DNA of 64,000 nt from Niallia taxi (GTDB taxonomy: Bacteria; Bacillota; Bacilli; Bacillales; Cytobacillaceae), in NCBI RefSeq assembly GCF_004005475.1, contig NZ_RZTZ01000001.1, positions 248,001 to 312,000 on the forward strand, given 5' to 3'. Under the pieces are notes generated by a model. That model did not search any database. It was not told where the DNA came from and saw nothing but the letters and a program-made list of their open reading frames with translations. The translations under genes and the position numbers were made by a program. Shown here in pieces: positions 25,805 through 34,506 of the stretch. Positions within the stretch are counted from its first letter, which is position 1, and every line of letters begins with the position of its first letter.

Positions 25805-25834
25805 ATTATAGGCTATTATCAGATGCTTAGTCAA
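25805..25834 (-). promoter_or_regulatory. Promoter of ileS
   Basis: On the minus strand TTGACT (25834-25829) is 18 bases from a perfect TATAAT (25810-25805), immediately upstream of the T-box leader. Confidence 0.8.
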
Positions 25835-25845
25835 GCCATCTGGAA

Positions 25846-26343
25846 TTATTTCGTTGAGTTCAGCTCAGATGCATCCAACTCATATTCCAGCAGATGGTCC
25901 CAATCATCATTGTTCAGCAAATCAAGCTGTGCTTCAATCAGCATTTTAAAACGTGTACGGAACACTTTTGACTGCTTTTTAAGTTCTTCAATTTCAAGGG
26001 CAATCTTTCTTGCCTTAGAAAGTGATTCATTAATGATACGGTCTGCGTTTTTTTCTGCTTCTTTAATGATCAGCTTCGCTTCTTTTTGTGCGTTTCGCTT
26101 TACTTCCTCAGCCGCTTCCTGTGCTACAACGATTGACTTGTTTAACGTTTCTTCTATATTATTGTAGTGGCCAATGCGGTCATCAAGTTCAATTAGTCTT
26201 GCATCTAGTTCTTTTTTCTCACGAATTATATTTTCATAGTCCTTGATTATTTGATCTAAAAACTCATTTACTTCATCTTCATCGTAGCCGCGGAACCCTT
26301 TGCTGAATTCCTTATTGTGAATATCCAACGGTGTTAATGGCAT
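25846..26343 (-). CDS. divIVA: Division-site and polarity protein DivIVA
   Basis: Coiled-coil protein of 165 residues that binds negatively curved membrane at poles and septa, recruits MinJ, and anchors the chromosome origin in sporulation. The N-terminal lipid-binding domain PLTPLDIHNKEFSKGFRGYDEDEVNEFLD is canonical and is followed by long heptad-rich helices. ATG 26343 is preceded by GGGAGG. The C-terminal tail (YELDASELNSTK) is family-typical but variable. Confidence 0.96.
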   Translation of the reverse strand: MPLTPLDIHNKEFSKGFRGYDEDEVNEFLDQIIKDYENIIREKKELDARLIELDDRIGHYNNIEETLNKSIVVAQEAAEEVKRNAQKEAKLIIKEAEKNADRIINESLSKARKIALEIEELKKQSKVFRTRFKMLIEAQLDLLNNDDWDHLLEYELDASELNSTK

Positions 26344-26393
26344 AATGCCACCTCCCAAACTTCAATTTCTTTATGTATTTTTTCGACAGCTTT

Positions 26394-26441
26394 TTCCTGT
26401 TTTCCTGCATTATTTTAAGGAAAACGCCAAAAAAACAGGAA
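26394..26441 (-). other. Inverted repeat in the divIVA leader
   Basis: Ten-base arms TTCCTGTTTT and AAAACAGGAA flank a 28-base loop about 50 bases before divIVA. No T run follows on the minus strand, so this is not a plain terminator. It may be an RNA hairpin in the divIVA 5' leader or a protein site. Confidence 0.4.
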
Positions 26442-26549
26442 GTAAGACAAATTATACTGTTTGGAAATATTGTAACATAGATAAAGTAAAAATAACTATC
26501 GAATTTTAGTATGATAACAAAATTTATCGAGTTTGTTATATAGGACAAA

Positions 26550-27323
26550 TTATTTTAATTTGCCGACCACAACACGCCATTTGTCTTTTTTTGTTTTTCC
26601 TTCAAGCGATTTAATAACAGACCTGCCATGTCCTCTGACAGAGATAACATCGCCTTCCTCACAGCTAAAGGAAGCATTTTCGACAGCTGCCCAGTTTACT
26701 TTCACAAGACTTGAAGCAATGTAGACGTGGGCCTTTTGTCTCGAAATATTATAAATAGCAGCAATTGTCGCATCTAGCCTTAAGGAGGCCAGTGTCGTGC
26801 TCATCTCCACCCATTCCTCTTCTAGAGCAATCACTTTATCCTTTTCGATTAGTTTCAATTCTACCTTTGCCTTTCCAATCGACTCAAGCTGAAGACGGAT
26901 GTAATCCTCCACTTCCTTGCAGACTATCAGCTGAACATCCCCAGCTTTAATGAGGATATCGCCAAACTTACTTCGTGACAGACCTAATGACATAATGCTT
27001 CCGAGTACTTGTGGATGCTCAAGAGTTACGAATTTTTTTGCATATGCAATTTCGTATATCGAAAGCTGAAAATCGTCTTCTGTTGGTTCATAATAAGTGG
27101 GATACAATAAGGCTCTTTTCCGCTCAGATGCATTCGTACCACCTGCAAAAGCAACCTTCACATCACTATTTTGTCCAATTATTGTGTTCACAATCTTTTG
27201 TTCACGAGGATCTAAAAAATCTGTCAATTTTGGTGCATAGGAATCCTCGACATATTGGCGCCAGTTTATGACTTGATCGATAAATTCCTTTTCCTCTGGC
27301 CGAAAATGCTGGTATATCGACAT
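26550..27323 (-). CDS. ylmH: S4-domain RNA-binding protein YlmH
   Basis: Protein of 257 residues with a C-terminal S4 domain (LRLDATIAAIYNISRQKAHVYI to VISVRGHGRSVIKSLEG) and a conserved N-terminal part of unknown fold. The Bacillus protein has been linked to ribosome-associated quality control, alongside RqcH. It sits between ylmG and divIVA in the usual order. A hairpin at 27366-27389 separates it from ylmG. Confidence 0.93.
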   Translation of the reverse strand: MSIYQHFRPEEKEFIDQVINWRQYVEDSYAPKLTDFLDPREQKIVNTIIGQNSDVKVAFAGGTNASERKRALLYPTYYEPTEDDFQLSIYEIAYAKKFVTLEHPQVLGSIMSLGLSRSKFGDILIKAGDVQLIVCKEVEDYIRLQLESIGKAKVELKLIEKDKVIALEEEWVEMSTTLASLRLDATIAAIYNISRQKAHVYIASSLVKVNWAAVENASFSCEEGDVISVRGHGRSVIKSLEGKTKKDKWRVVVGKLK

Positions 27324-27365
27324 ACATACGGCTCCTTTTATTTAATGTATATAAATGACTGCATG

Positions 27366-27389
27366 AAAAAAGGGCTTATAAAAGCCCTG
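27366..27389 (-). terminator. Hairpin terminator between ylmG and ylmH
   Basis: On the minus strand AGGGCTTTTATAAGCCCT forms an 8-base stem followed by TTTTTT, just after the ylmG stop. It may act as a partial terminator inside the ylm cluster. Confidence 0.7.
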
Positions 27390-27393
27390 ATTT

Positions 27394-27654
27394 TTAAACC
27401 CAGCTGAAAATTTGAAAAACACCCATTCTGGCTAAATTTAATACAAAGATAGCCACAATTGGTGAGATATCAATCATTCCAATTGGCGGGATTATCTTTC
27501 TAAACTGCTCTAAATACGGCTCACAAATTCGTGCAAGGAACGTGCCAATCCATGTTTCTCTTGCATTCGGTATCCATGACATAAAAATGTAAATAATCAG
27601 CGCATAAGAGTAAAAAGTAATTAACCTAGAAACAATTACCAGGATTAAATCCAT
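27394..27654 (-). CDS. ylmG: YggT family membrane protein YlmG
   Basis: Membrane protein of 86 residues with two hydrophobic segments, near residues 3-25 and 60-82, and the family motif [12 protein letters not shown]. YggT proteins have been implicated in membrane organisation and division-related functions; the mechanism is not established. It is 6 bases downstream of sepF and in the same operon. Confidence 0.92.
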   Translation of the reverse strand: MDLILVIVSRLITFYSYALIIYIFMSWIPNARETWIGTFLARICEPYLEQFRKIIPPIGMIDISPIVAIFVLNLARMGVFQIFSWV

Positions 27655-27660
27655 CTAATT

Positions 27661-28152
27661 TTACCACCTCGCATTTTCAAATTCAGTTTCTTGAAGAAGC
27701 TGAGAGATATTACCTGAAACTTCCACGTTATCTGGCGTGCATAAGAAGATGTCCGTGCCAACCTTCTGGATATCTCCCCCTATAGCATAAACTGTCCCGC
27801 TTAAAAAATCGACTATACGCTTCCCTTGCTCCTTGTCGATTCTTTGCAGATTAACAACAACTGCACGTCTGTTTTTTAACTGGTCTGCAATATCCTGTGC
27901 TTCTGCATATACTCTTGGTTCAACCAAAAATACTTTCGAAGACTTTTGCACACTTTGCAGACTGACAACATTTTGCTTTTGTTGCTGCTGTTGAGCAGGT
28001 TGATGCTGTTGTTGTTGCTGCTGGAAATAGGACTGCGTTGGTTGCTGCTGTCTCTGGTTTCTCACTGGTTCTTGCTCCTGTTCGTACTCTTCTTCTTCAT
28101 AATCTTCATCTTCTAAGAAAAAAAATGTTTTAATTTTTGATTTTATACTCAA
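27661..28152 (-). CDS. sepF: Cell division protein SepF with a glutamine-rich linker
   Basis: Membrane-associated FtsZ-binding protein of 163 residues that forms rings and anchors the Z-ring. The N-terminal amphipathic helix [13 protein letters not shown], an acidic stretch, a linker, and the C-terminal SepF core ([20 protein letters not shown] to [15 protein letters not shown]) are in order. The linker at residues 25-60 holds 20 glutamines in 36 positions, which makes the protein slightly longer than the usual 150 or so. It lies between ylmE and ylmG. Confidence 0.95.
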   Translation of the reverse strand: MSIKSKIKTFFFLEDEDYEEEEYEQEQEPVRNQRQQQPTQSYFQQQQQQHQPAQQQQQKQNVVSLQSVQKSSKVFLVEPRVYAEAQDIADQLKNRRAVVVNLQRIDKEQGKRIVDFLSGTVYAIGGDIQKVGTDIFLCTPDNVEVSGNISQLLQETEFENARW

Positions 28153-28164
28153 TTTTCTAACCTC

Positions 28165-28842
28165 CTATTTCTCACTGCCAACGAGCGCTGTGCCGATACG
28201 AATCATCGTTGCACCTTCTTCTATAGCAATCGAGTAGTCATTAGACATTCCCATGGAAAGCTCCTGGCAAGGTGCATTGCTTAATGCCAGCTTCTGCACT
28301 TCTGTCTGAAGTTTTTTTAAGTTTCGGAAGCAATTTCGCAGTAATTCTTCCTCATCAGTAAATGGCGCCATTGTCATTAAGCCAACTATTTCAATATTAG
28401 GTAGTACTTCAAGGCTTTTAATAAAATCAATTGTGTCTTCAACTGCTATGCCATGCTTTGATTCTTCTTGCGATACATTAACTTGAACAAAACACTTGAT
28501 TTTCTTTACAGCTCGCTTGTTTATTTCCTTTGCTAAAGAAAAACGGTCGAGTGAATGTATGTAATCCACATGATCTATAATGCTTTTTACCTTGCGAGTT
28601 TGCAAGGAACCGATAAAGTGCCAAACTGGCTCGTCCATCAGCACCTCACGTTTTGCAAGCAGGCCTTCCTCCCGGTTTTCCCCAAGATTGGTAACACCTG
28701 CTTCCAAAGCTTCTTTTGCTCTTTCTATTGTAACATATTTTGTCACTGCGATTATGGTGATATCTTCAACGGATCGATCAGCTTTTTCACAAGCCAATTT
28801 CACCTTTTCCCTAATTTCCTCTAAATTATGCTTTACTTGCAT
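28165..28842 (-). CDS. ylmE: PLP homeostasis protein, YggS family (YlmE)
   Basis: Pyridoxal-phosphate-binding protein of 225 residues with an alanine racemase-like TIM barrel but no known enzyme activity; the family keeps vitamin B6 and amino-acid pools in balance. The PLP lysine motif TIIAVTKYV near residue 33 and the phosphate-binding LSMGMSNDYSIAIEEGATMIRIG are present. It begins 6 bases after ylmD and ends 12 bases before sepF. Confidence 0.94.
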   Translation of the reverse strand: MQVKHNLEEIREKVKLACEKADRSVEDITIIAVTKYVTIERAKEALEAGVTNLGENREEGLLAKREVLMDEPVWHFIGSLQTRKVKSIIDHVDYIHSLDRFSLAKEINKRAVKKIKCFVQVNVSQEESKHGIAVEDTIDFIKSLEVLPNIEIVGLMTMAPFTDEEELLRNCFRNLKKLQTEVQKLALSNAPCQELSMGMSNDYSIAIEEGATMIRIGTALVGSEK

Positions 28843-28848
28843 CTTTCT

Positions 28849-29670
28849 TTAAACATCCTCTCTCCAGCCAATAAAACTCATCATTCTTCCTGTCTTCCCT
28901 TTATCTCGCCTATGGGAAAAGAAATAGGACTCCTCTTCGCTCGTGCAAAGACTTGTCACCTGGATCTTACTATCCTGAATGCCTGCCTTAATCAACAGCT
29001 GTTTATTGAGCTGTTGCAGACTCAATGAATATTGATTTGGTGAAACAAGCTTGTATGGCTTATCATCACTTTCCTCTAAAGCTTCGTTAACTTTATCAAT
29101 AACACGGCTGTCTACTATGTATTGTTTATCTGTAATGGACGGACCGATGGCAACTTCCATTTCACTTGGATCAATTCCATGTGATTGAAACACCTTCACC
29201 ATTTCTACCGAGATTCCTTGTACAGTACCTTGCCAACCTGCGTGGGCAATACCAATTGCCTTTGTTTTGCTATGAATGAAATATAGTGGCACACAGTCAG
29301 CATAGCAAAGCGTAAGCAAAATGCCCTCATCCCGTGTAAACAAGCCATCTGTATCTGGCAACGCACTTTCATAGTCGCAAGCTCCTTTGCCAGCATCAAT
29401 TGTCGATACTTCCCAAATGGAGTTTTTGTGGGTTTGTTCAGATCCTACCCAATTCGTTAAAGGAAAATCAAGCTTATTTGCAACAATTTGCCTGTTTGCT
29501 GTTACCTTCTCCTTTGAATCATTAACATGATAGGCCATATTTAAACCTTTATGATGACCTATGCTTGTGCCGCCATTTTTTGTTGTGAACCCTGCGGCTA
29601 AATGAGGGTGGTCTTTACACCATGATTGAATTGTAAAATATTCAGTGTCTTTTAATAGAAAAGGTTCCAT
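28849..29670 (-). CDS. ylmD: Laccase-domain purine nucleoside phosphorylase YlmD (PgeF family)
   Basis: Protein of 273 residues. The YlmD/YfiH family acts on adenosine and related nucleosides, and in some bacteria edits peptidoglycan precursors. The catalytic metal ligands lie in TLCYADCVPLYF and GIAHAGWQGTVQGI, and the family motif AIGPSI is present. ATG 29670 (MEPFLLKDTEYF) fits homologues better than the open frame start at 29718. First gene of the ylmD-ylmE-sepF-ylmG run. Confidence 0.93.
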   Translation of the reverse strand: MEPFLLKDTEYFTIQSWCKDHPHLAAGFTTKNGGTSIGHHKGLNMAYHVNDSKEKVTANRQIVANKLDFPLTNWVGSEQTHKNSIWEVSTIDAGKGACDYESALPDTDGLFTRDEGILLTLCYADCVPLYFIHSKTKAIGIAHAGWQGTVQGISVEMVKVFQSHGIDPSEMEVAIGPSITDKQYIVDSRVIDKVNEALEESDDKPYKLVSPNQYSLSLQQLNKQLLIKAGIQDSKIQVTSLCTSEEESYFFSHRRDKGKTGRMMSFIGWREDV

Positions 29671-29747
29671 TTTATCTAACCTCAGCTTTTTTTTATAGTT
29701 TACCATAGAGTTGTGCATTGGTCATAAAAAAACCAATAAAATTATCC

Positions 29748-30011
29748 CTATTCTTCTACATCAATTAGCTCTAATGATTTTGTGTATTTTACTAATATGA
29801 CATCTTCACCGATTTTTAAGATATTACTCCAAGGAATAACAATATCAGCCTCCCTGTTAAAGAATCTTAATACTTTTCCTGGTCCGCCAATAATGATTGA
29901 ATCAATCTTGCCTGTCTGTAAATTTATATCGATATCTCCTATGTTACCAAGCTTTTTTCCATCCGCTACATTGACGACGTCTTTCACTTGAAAGTCAGAT
30001 ATTTTCAGCAT
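29748..30011 (-). CDS. ylmC: PRC-barrel protein YlmC
   Basis: Small protein of 87 residues beginning MLKISDFQVKDVVNVADGKK, with the PRC-barrel fold pattern GNIGDIDINLQTGKIDSIIIGGPG. The YlmC/YmxH family is widespread in spore formers; its function is unknown. It lies in the usual place between sigG and ylmD. Bacillus subtilis carries ylmA between sigG and ylmC, which is absent here. Confidence 0.9.
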   Translation of the reverse strand: MLKISDFQVKDVVNVADGKKLGNIGDIDINLQTGKIDSIIIGGPGKVLRFFNREADIVIPWSNILKIGEDVILVKYTKSLELIDVEE

Positions 30012-30131
30012 TGTTTCACTCCTATGACTTTATACGATTTTGTTTCCTTACAGCGTTACGCTGGTATGCAAGGAAAGCCTTACTAAAATATATGTTGTCC
30101 TGATGATAATTAGCATGGAAAAATCGCTATA

Positions 30132-30166
30132 AAAAAAGAAAAACTGCCGAGAATTCGGCAGTTTTC
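30132..30166 (-). terminator. Terminator after sigG
   Basis: On the minus strand AAAACTGCCGAATTCTCGGCAGTTTT is a near-perfect stem-loop followed by TCTTTTTTT, 12 bases after the sigG stop. Confidence 0.85.
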
Positions 30167-30178
30167 TTATTGGTAATA

Positions 30179-30958
30179 TTAGCTTTGAATGTTTTTATTC
30201 ATTTGTTTAATAGCAGCTTTTTCTAATCTTGATACTTGAGCTTGCGAGATACCTATTTCATCAGCAACTTCCATTTGTGTTTTCCCTTGAAAAAATCGCT
30301 TTCTCAATATAAGTTTTTCTCGATCATTCAATCTTCGCATACCTTCCTTGAGAGCGAGCTCCTCGACCCACTGGATATCCTTGTTTTTTTCGTCACTTAA
30401 CTGGTCCATGACGTAAATTGGATCTCCACCATCATTATATATCGGTTCAAAGAGTGAAACTGGATCTTGAATAGCATCCAATGCGAATACAATATCCTCA
30501 TGTGGAATATCAAGCTCTTTTGCGATTTCCTCCGCTGTTGGCTCTTTTGATGTTTTACTCATCAATCGCTCCCTGACTTGCAATGCTTTATAAGCTATAT
30601 CCCTTAAGGACCTGGAAACTCTTATCGGGTTATTATCGCGCAAGTATCGGCGAATTTCACCAATAATCATCGGGACAGCATAGGTGGAAAACTTTACGTT
30701 TTGACTTAAATCAAAATTATCAATAGATTTCATTAGACCGATACAACCAACTTGAAATAAGTCATCGACAAACTCACCTCTGTTATTAAACCGTTGGATG
30801 ACACTCAAAACGAGGCGAAGATTACCATTTACGAGACTTTCTCTTGCGGAAATATCTCCCTTATGCATTTGCTTGAAGAGCTCTCTCATTTCTTCGTTTT
30901 TTAATACTGGAAGCTTAGATGTATCCACACCGCAAATTTCTACTTTATTTCGAGTCAA
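30179..30958 (-). CDS. sigG: RNA polymerase sigma-G factor
   Basis: Forespore-specific late sporulation sigma factor of 259 residues. It is almost identical in family terms to Bacillus SigG (TRNKVEICGVDTSKLPVLK, region 2 FVDDLFQVGCIGLMKSIDNF, region 4 TQMEVADEIGISQAQVSRLE). The frame opens far upstream, but the start is the TTG at 30958, with AGGAGG 8 bases before it. The upstream translation is not conserved. It follows sigE after 274 bases and has a sporulation-type promoter candidate. Confidence 0.96.
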   Translation of the reverse strand: MTRNKVEICGVDTSKLPVLKNEEMRELFKQMHKGDISARESLVNGNLRLVLSVIQRFNNRGEFVDDLFQVGCIGLMKSIDNFDLSQNVKFSTYAVPMIIGEIRRYLRDNNPIRVSRSLRDIAYKALQVRERLMSKTSKEPTAEEIAKELDIPHEDIVFALDAIQDPVSLFEPIYNDGGDPIYVMDQLSDEKNKDIQWVEELALKEGMRRLNDREKLILRKRFFQGKTQMEVADEIGISQAQVSRLEKAAIKQMNKNIQS

Positions 30959-30996
30959 TCTATTTCCCTCCTCACAGGAGCTGCTGTACAAAAAAC

Positions 30997-31024
30997 AGTA
31001 TCTCCTTGAGCAGGAAAAATATGC
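30997..31024 (-). promoter_or_regulatory. Candidate sigma-F/sigma-G promoter of sigG
   Basis: On the minus strand GCATA (31024-31020) and GGAGATACT (31005-30997) match the sigma-F/G -35 and -10 patterns, about 40 bases before the sigG start. The spacing of 14 bases is shorter than the usual 15-16, so this is a candidate only. Dependence on sigma-F is known for sigG in Bacillus subtilis. Confidence 0.45.
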
Positions 31025-31142
31025 ATAAGCTATTTCCATCCTAAACCAAATTACAGGAAGCAAACACCGCCAAAAAACAATCACAACAATACTTTTCTAC
31101 AATAATAATTTTTAAAAAATATTTTTGTGCAGCGTTGTATAA

Positions 31143-31220
31143 GCAAAAAAATATGCCAGCTAATTTCATTTTAAAAGAAGATAAATTCTCCCGTTAAAAT
31201 TTAAATTCGGCTGACATATT
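31143..31220 (-). terminator. Long hairpin between sigE and sigG
   Basis: On the minus strand arms AATATGTCAGC (31220-31210) and GCTGGCATATT (31160-31150) pair over a 49-base loop, followed by TTTTTTTGC. It starts 13 bases after the sigE stop and may end the spoIIG operon transcript. Confidence 0.5.
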
Positions 31221-31232
31221 TCTAATAAGGCA

Positions 31233-31952
31233 TTAAACCATTTTATTAAATTCCTTCTGCAGTCTCTTAATAATTCTTTTTTCAAGTCTTGAGATGTAAG
31301 ACTGAGATATGCCGAGCATATCAGCAACATCCTTTTGTGTCTTTTCCTCACCTGTTCCAAGACCAAAACGAAGCTCCATGATTTGTTTCTCTCTTTTAGA
31401 TAGCTGATGCAATGCTCTAATAAGCAGCTTCTTATCAACACTCGCATCAAGATCCTTTGTTATTATATCTTCCTCTGTTCCCATCACATCTGATAAAAGG
31501 AGCTCATTTCCGTCCCAGTCGATATTTAGCGGTTCGTCAAAGGATACCTCTGATCGTATCTTATTATTCCTTCTTAAATACATCAAGATCTCATTTTCAA
31601 TACATCTTGATGCATATGTAGCAAGCTTAATTTTCTTCTCAGGATTAAATGTATTAACAGCTTTAATTAATCCGATTGTGCCAATGCTTATTAAGTCCTC
31701 GATATTAATTCCTGTGTTCTCGAATTTTCTCGCAATATAAACAACTAGCCGCAAATTACGTTCAATTAAAATAGATCTTGCTGCCTGATCGCCTTCTGGC
31801 AGCTTTTGCAGCAATTCTTCCTCTTCTTCCTTGCTTAATGGGGGAGGCAATGCTTCGCTTCCGCCAATATAAAAAACTTCATCTGTTTTCAAACCTAATT
31901 TCATTAAGAGCTTATACCAGTAGTAGGTTAAGCGAAGCTTTAATTTTTTCAT
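31233..31952 (-). CDS. sigE: RNA polymerase sigma-E factor precursor
   Basis: Mother-cell sporulation sigma factor of 239 residues, made as an inactive pro-protein. The N-terminal pro-sequence [20 protein letters not shown] precedes the SpoIIGA processing region at about residues 25-30 ([15 protein letters not shown]). Sigma regions 2 ([20 protein letters not shown]) and 4 ([20 protein letters not shown]) are canonical. ATG 31952 is 43 bases after spoIIGA in the spoIIG operon. Confidence 0.97.
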   Translation of the reverse strand: MKKLKLRLTYYWYKLLMKLGLKTDEVFYIGGSEALPPPLSKEEEEELLQKLPEGDQAARSILIERNLRLVVYIARKFENTGINIEDLISIGTIGLIKAVNTFNPEKKIKLATYASRCIENEILMYLRRNNKIRSEVSFDEPLNIDWDGNELLLSDVMGTEEDIITKDLDASVDKKLLIRALHQLSKREKQIMELRFGLGTGEEKTQKDVADMLGISQSYISRLEKRIIKRLQKEFNKMV

Positions 31953-31995
31953 AATTGTCCTCCTTCTAAATGATGTGTCAATAGAGTATAGTATA

Positions 31996-32940
31996 TTAAC
32001 TGACCATTCCACGTTTGACTTCATTGATTTTGTTGCCTGTCAGCATCTTCGGATGAACAATGCATGAAAATGCGTCATCAGATGAAAGCTGCTGTCTCGT
32101 AAAGGAAATCAGCCCTTTTTCCACTATGAAGCTTCCTTCTTTATTTTCAATGATAAGCTCTTCAGGTTTGATGGCAATCATGAGCTGGTGCTCCTTCCCC
32201 ATAACTTTATATGGGATAATCCGCATTCTATATTGCCAATCATCATTAAGCTGTACCTTTCCATGAATAATGGAATCAGAATCATCAACAATTTCATTAA
32301 GCTCTTTCGGGATATCTGTTGCTTTCATCGCATTAATGGAGACAAACATGACAGGTACACGCGAAATCGGATCGTATACTTGGTTACCACTGTCAACAAG
32401 CCCTTTCAATGAGAACTCCATGCCGGCAATTTGAAACTTCACTTGAACAATTTCGTCATATTTAATTTTCGTAATTTCCATGCTTTCCACATTCTTTTTA
32501 GAAAAATGCCAGGCTGCAGGAAAACCAAGCAACACAAACAGCCAACTGATAGGATCGCCAAAGCCTTTAACACTAGCAAGCAGAACAGAAGTAGATAATT
32601 GAAAATCAAATTGAATAAAATAATGTGAGCCAATTAAAACTCCGCCAATAAGAAATGTCACAAAATAAAATGTCATTAATCCGCTGAGATAATAGCGGAG
32701 TCTTTTATAACCAAAAACAGTCAAAACCATTACGCAAGAGAACAGTAGCTTAGAGATTGGATGACTTGTATAGATATGATATGGAGTGACAGCCAAGAGG
32801 ATGATAATTGATCCAATCAGACCACCGCACAGCACTCTCCACAGCTTTATATTTCTCTTTAGGATGATGGCTGTCAAATAGAGCAGCAAGCTGTCAAACA
32901 GGAAATTCAGCAGCCATATTACATCTAAATAAATGGCCAA
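31996..32940 (-). CDS. spoIIGA: Sporulation sigma-E processing peptidase SpoIIGA
   Basis: Membrane aspartic protease of 314 residues that cleaves pro-sigma-E after the forespore SpoIIR signal. It has an N-terminal half with five membrane segments ([14 protein letters not shown] onward) and a cytoplasmic protease half with the catalytic motif [12 protein letters not shown]. The frame opens at 32991, but the TTG at 32940 fits homologues and has AGGAGG 9 bases upstream. First gene of the spoIIG operon. Confidence 0.96.
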   Translation of the reverse strand: MAIYLDVIWLLNFLFDSLLLYLTAIILKRNIKLWRVLCGGLIGSIIILLAVTPYHIYTSHPISKLLFSCVMVLTVFGYKRLRYYLSGLMTFYFVTFLIGGVLIGSHYFIQFDFQLSTSVLLASVKGFGDPISWLFVLLGFPAAWHFSKKNVESMEITKIKYDEIVQVKFQIAGMEFSLKGLVDSGNQVYDPISRVPVMFVSINAMKATDIPKELNEIVDDSDSIIHGKVQLNDDWQYRMRIIPYKVMGKEHQLMIAIKPEELIIENKEGSFIVEKGLISFTRQQLSSDDAFSCIVHPKMLTGNKINEVKRGMVS

Positions 32941-33017
32941 GCATGTAAGCCTCCTTCCTAAAGTTTTATGGCAAAATTTTAGCTTGCTCATCTAACTCTA
33001 TTAATCTGTTACGAAAA

Positions 33018-33050
33018 AGTATAACCTACCACACAAGGAAAGTGTGTCAC
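33018..33050 (-). promoter_or_regulatory. Candidate spoIIG promoter
   Basis: On the minus strand GTGACA (33050-33045) and TATACT (33023-33018) are separated by 21 bases. The Bacillus subtilis spoIIG promoter, activated by phosphorylated Spo0A, has an unusually long spacer of 22, so this arrangement fits. A TTTGTCAC resembling half a Spo0A box lies near 33095-33110. Confidence 0.5.
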
Positions 33051-33212
33051 TTCCTGTAATCAAAAAAACAGAAATTTTCCCTATTATCAACAGATTTTGT
33101 CACTATTTCTTGCCTTATGCGATGAGTCGTTCTAGCAATGAATTGTCAGTTTTTTGGGGGGGAGAATTAGAAAGGTTTAAGAGGTCTTTTTATTTCCCAG
33201 GCTATTAAATAC
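33051..33212. other. Region between spoIIG promoter and ftsZ terminator
   Basis: This stretch holds no gene. It has a TTTTTTGGGGGGG homopolymer run near 33150-33163, and AT-rich sequence that may include Spo0A-binding sites. In Bacillus subtilis, bpr and bpf (serine proteases) lie between ftsZ and spoIIGA; nothing of them is present. Confidence 0.5.
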
Positions 33213-33247
33213 AAAAAAAATGAGCGGGAAATAACTCCCGCTCATTT
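33213..33247 (-). terminator. Terminator after ftsZ
   Basis: On the minus strand AATGAGCGGGAGTTATTTCC then CGCTCATTTTTTTT forms a stem with GGGAGT/TCCC around a short loop and a long T run, directly after the ftsZ stop. Confidence 0.85.
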
Positions 33248-34399
33248 TTATCTTCTGCGATTTCGGTTACGCAAAAATGTTGGTATATCAAGTGTATCTT
33301 CACCTGTTTGAATATTATTATTGCGAACAGGCTCTTTTACATTATTGTTAGGAGACTCTTCACGCTTCACTTCACGTGAGCCTACAGGGCTGCTTGACGG
33401 CTTCATATTGTTTAAAGAAGGTCTTGCAGAAGAAACTGGCATTGTATCTTGATTGAAACCTGTCGCAATTACTGTAACGACAATTTCATCTTTTAAGTTT
33501 TCGTTAATTACAGAACCGAAGATCATGTTAACATCTTGGTCAGATGCAGAAGCGACAATATCTGCTGCTTCCTGTACCTCGTAAAGACTTAGGTTAGATC
33601 CGCCAGTAATGTTCATCAGCACACCTTGTGCTCCATCAATAGATGTCTCAAGCAATGGAGAAGATATTGCCTTTTTCGCTGCTTCAGCAGCACGGTTTTC
33701 ACCTGATGCTACGCCGATACCCATCAATGCAGAACCTTTGTTAACCATGATTGTTTTCACATCGGCAAAGTCAAGGTTGATTAATCCTGGTGTAGCGATA
33801 AGGTCAGAAATACCTTGGACACCTTGTCTTAATACGTTATCTGCTTCTCTGAATGCTTCAAGCATCGGAGTGCTCTTATCAACAATCTCAAGCAGACGGT
33901 CATTTGGAATAACGATTAATGTGTCTACAGCTTCTTTAAGAGCAGAGATTCCACTTGCTGCATGTGTAGAACGTTTGCGCCCTTCAAATGTGAACGGTCT
34001 TGTTACAACACCAACAGTCAATGCGCCAATATCTTTTGCAATTTGCGCAATAACAGGAGCTGCACCAGTTCCAGTTCCACCGCCCATGCCTGCAGTAACA
34101 AATACCATATCAGCTCCTTTAAGAGCTTCTTCAATTTGTTCCTTACTTTCTTCTGCTGCTTTTTTACCCACATCTGGGTTAGCACCGGCACCTAAACCTC
34201 TAGTTAATTTGCCGCCGATTTGCATTTTTATTTCTGCTTTTGACAAGTTAAGTGCCTGAGCGTCTGTATTTACCGCAATAAACTCGACTCCTTGAACACC
34301 ATGCTCAATCATGCGATTGACAGCGTTGTTTCCGCCGCCACCGACTCCAATTACCTTTATTACAGCTAATGAATCTATATTTGTATCAAATTCTAACAT
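33248..34399 (-). CDS. ftsZ: Cell division GTPase FtsZ
   Basis: Tubulin-like GTPase of 383 residues that polymerises into the Z-ring. The GTP-binding signature GGGTGTG is at residues 106-112, the catalytic loop [11 protein letters not shown] is present, and the C-terminal peptide [13 protein letters not shown] that binds FtsA and SepF is intact. A disordered linker of about 50 residues precedes the tail. It lies 107 bases downstream of ftsA. Confidence 0.98.
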   Translation of the reverse strand: MLEFDTNIDSLAVIKVIGVGGGGNNAVNRMIEHGVQGVEFIAVNTDAQALNLSKAEIKMQIGGKLTRGLGAGANPDVGKKAAEESKEQIEEALKGADMVFVTAGMGGGTGTGAAPVIAQIAKDIGALTVGVVTRPFTFEGRKRSTHAASGISALKEAVDTLIVIPNDRLLEIVDKSTPMLEAFREADNVLRQGVQGISDLIATPGLINLDFADVKTIMVNKGSALMGIGVASGENRAAEAAKKAISSPLLETSIDGAQGVLMNITGGSNLSLYEVQEAADIVASASDQDVNMIFGSVINENLKDEIVVTVIATGFNQDTMPVSSARPSLNNMKPSSSPVGSREVKREESPNNNVKEPVRNNNIQTGEDTLDIPTFLRNRNRRR

Positions 34400-34506
34400 G
34401 ACAAATCCTCCTAATTCGTCGATATTCAGCAGTATCGAACTGTCCGCGTCTCAATCTTGGTGATATGGAGTAAACATACCATTTTAATTGTTATAATGTT
34501 TTTAAC

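Noticed and set aside
27973-28060. CAG/CAA-rich stretch as a possible DNA repeat array
   Set aside because: It is the coding sequence of the SepF glutamine linker in frame, not an independent repeat or CRISPR-like array.
30179-31084. Extended sigG frame from 31084
   Set aside because: The 42 extra residues are not SigG-like, while the TTG at 30958 has a perfect AGGAGG and the family N-terminus.
33150-33163. TTTTTTGGGGGGG homopolymer run
   Set aside because: It is too simple to assign a function. It could be a sequencing-sensitive tract, and no gene adjoins it.
33609-34259. Long plus-strand frame of 216 codons opposite ftsZ
   Set aside because: FtsZ is intact on the minus strand. The frame mirrors the Ala- and Gly-rich codons of FtsZ and has no start signal.
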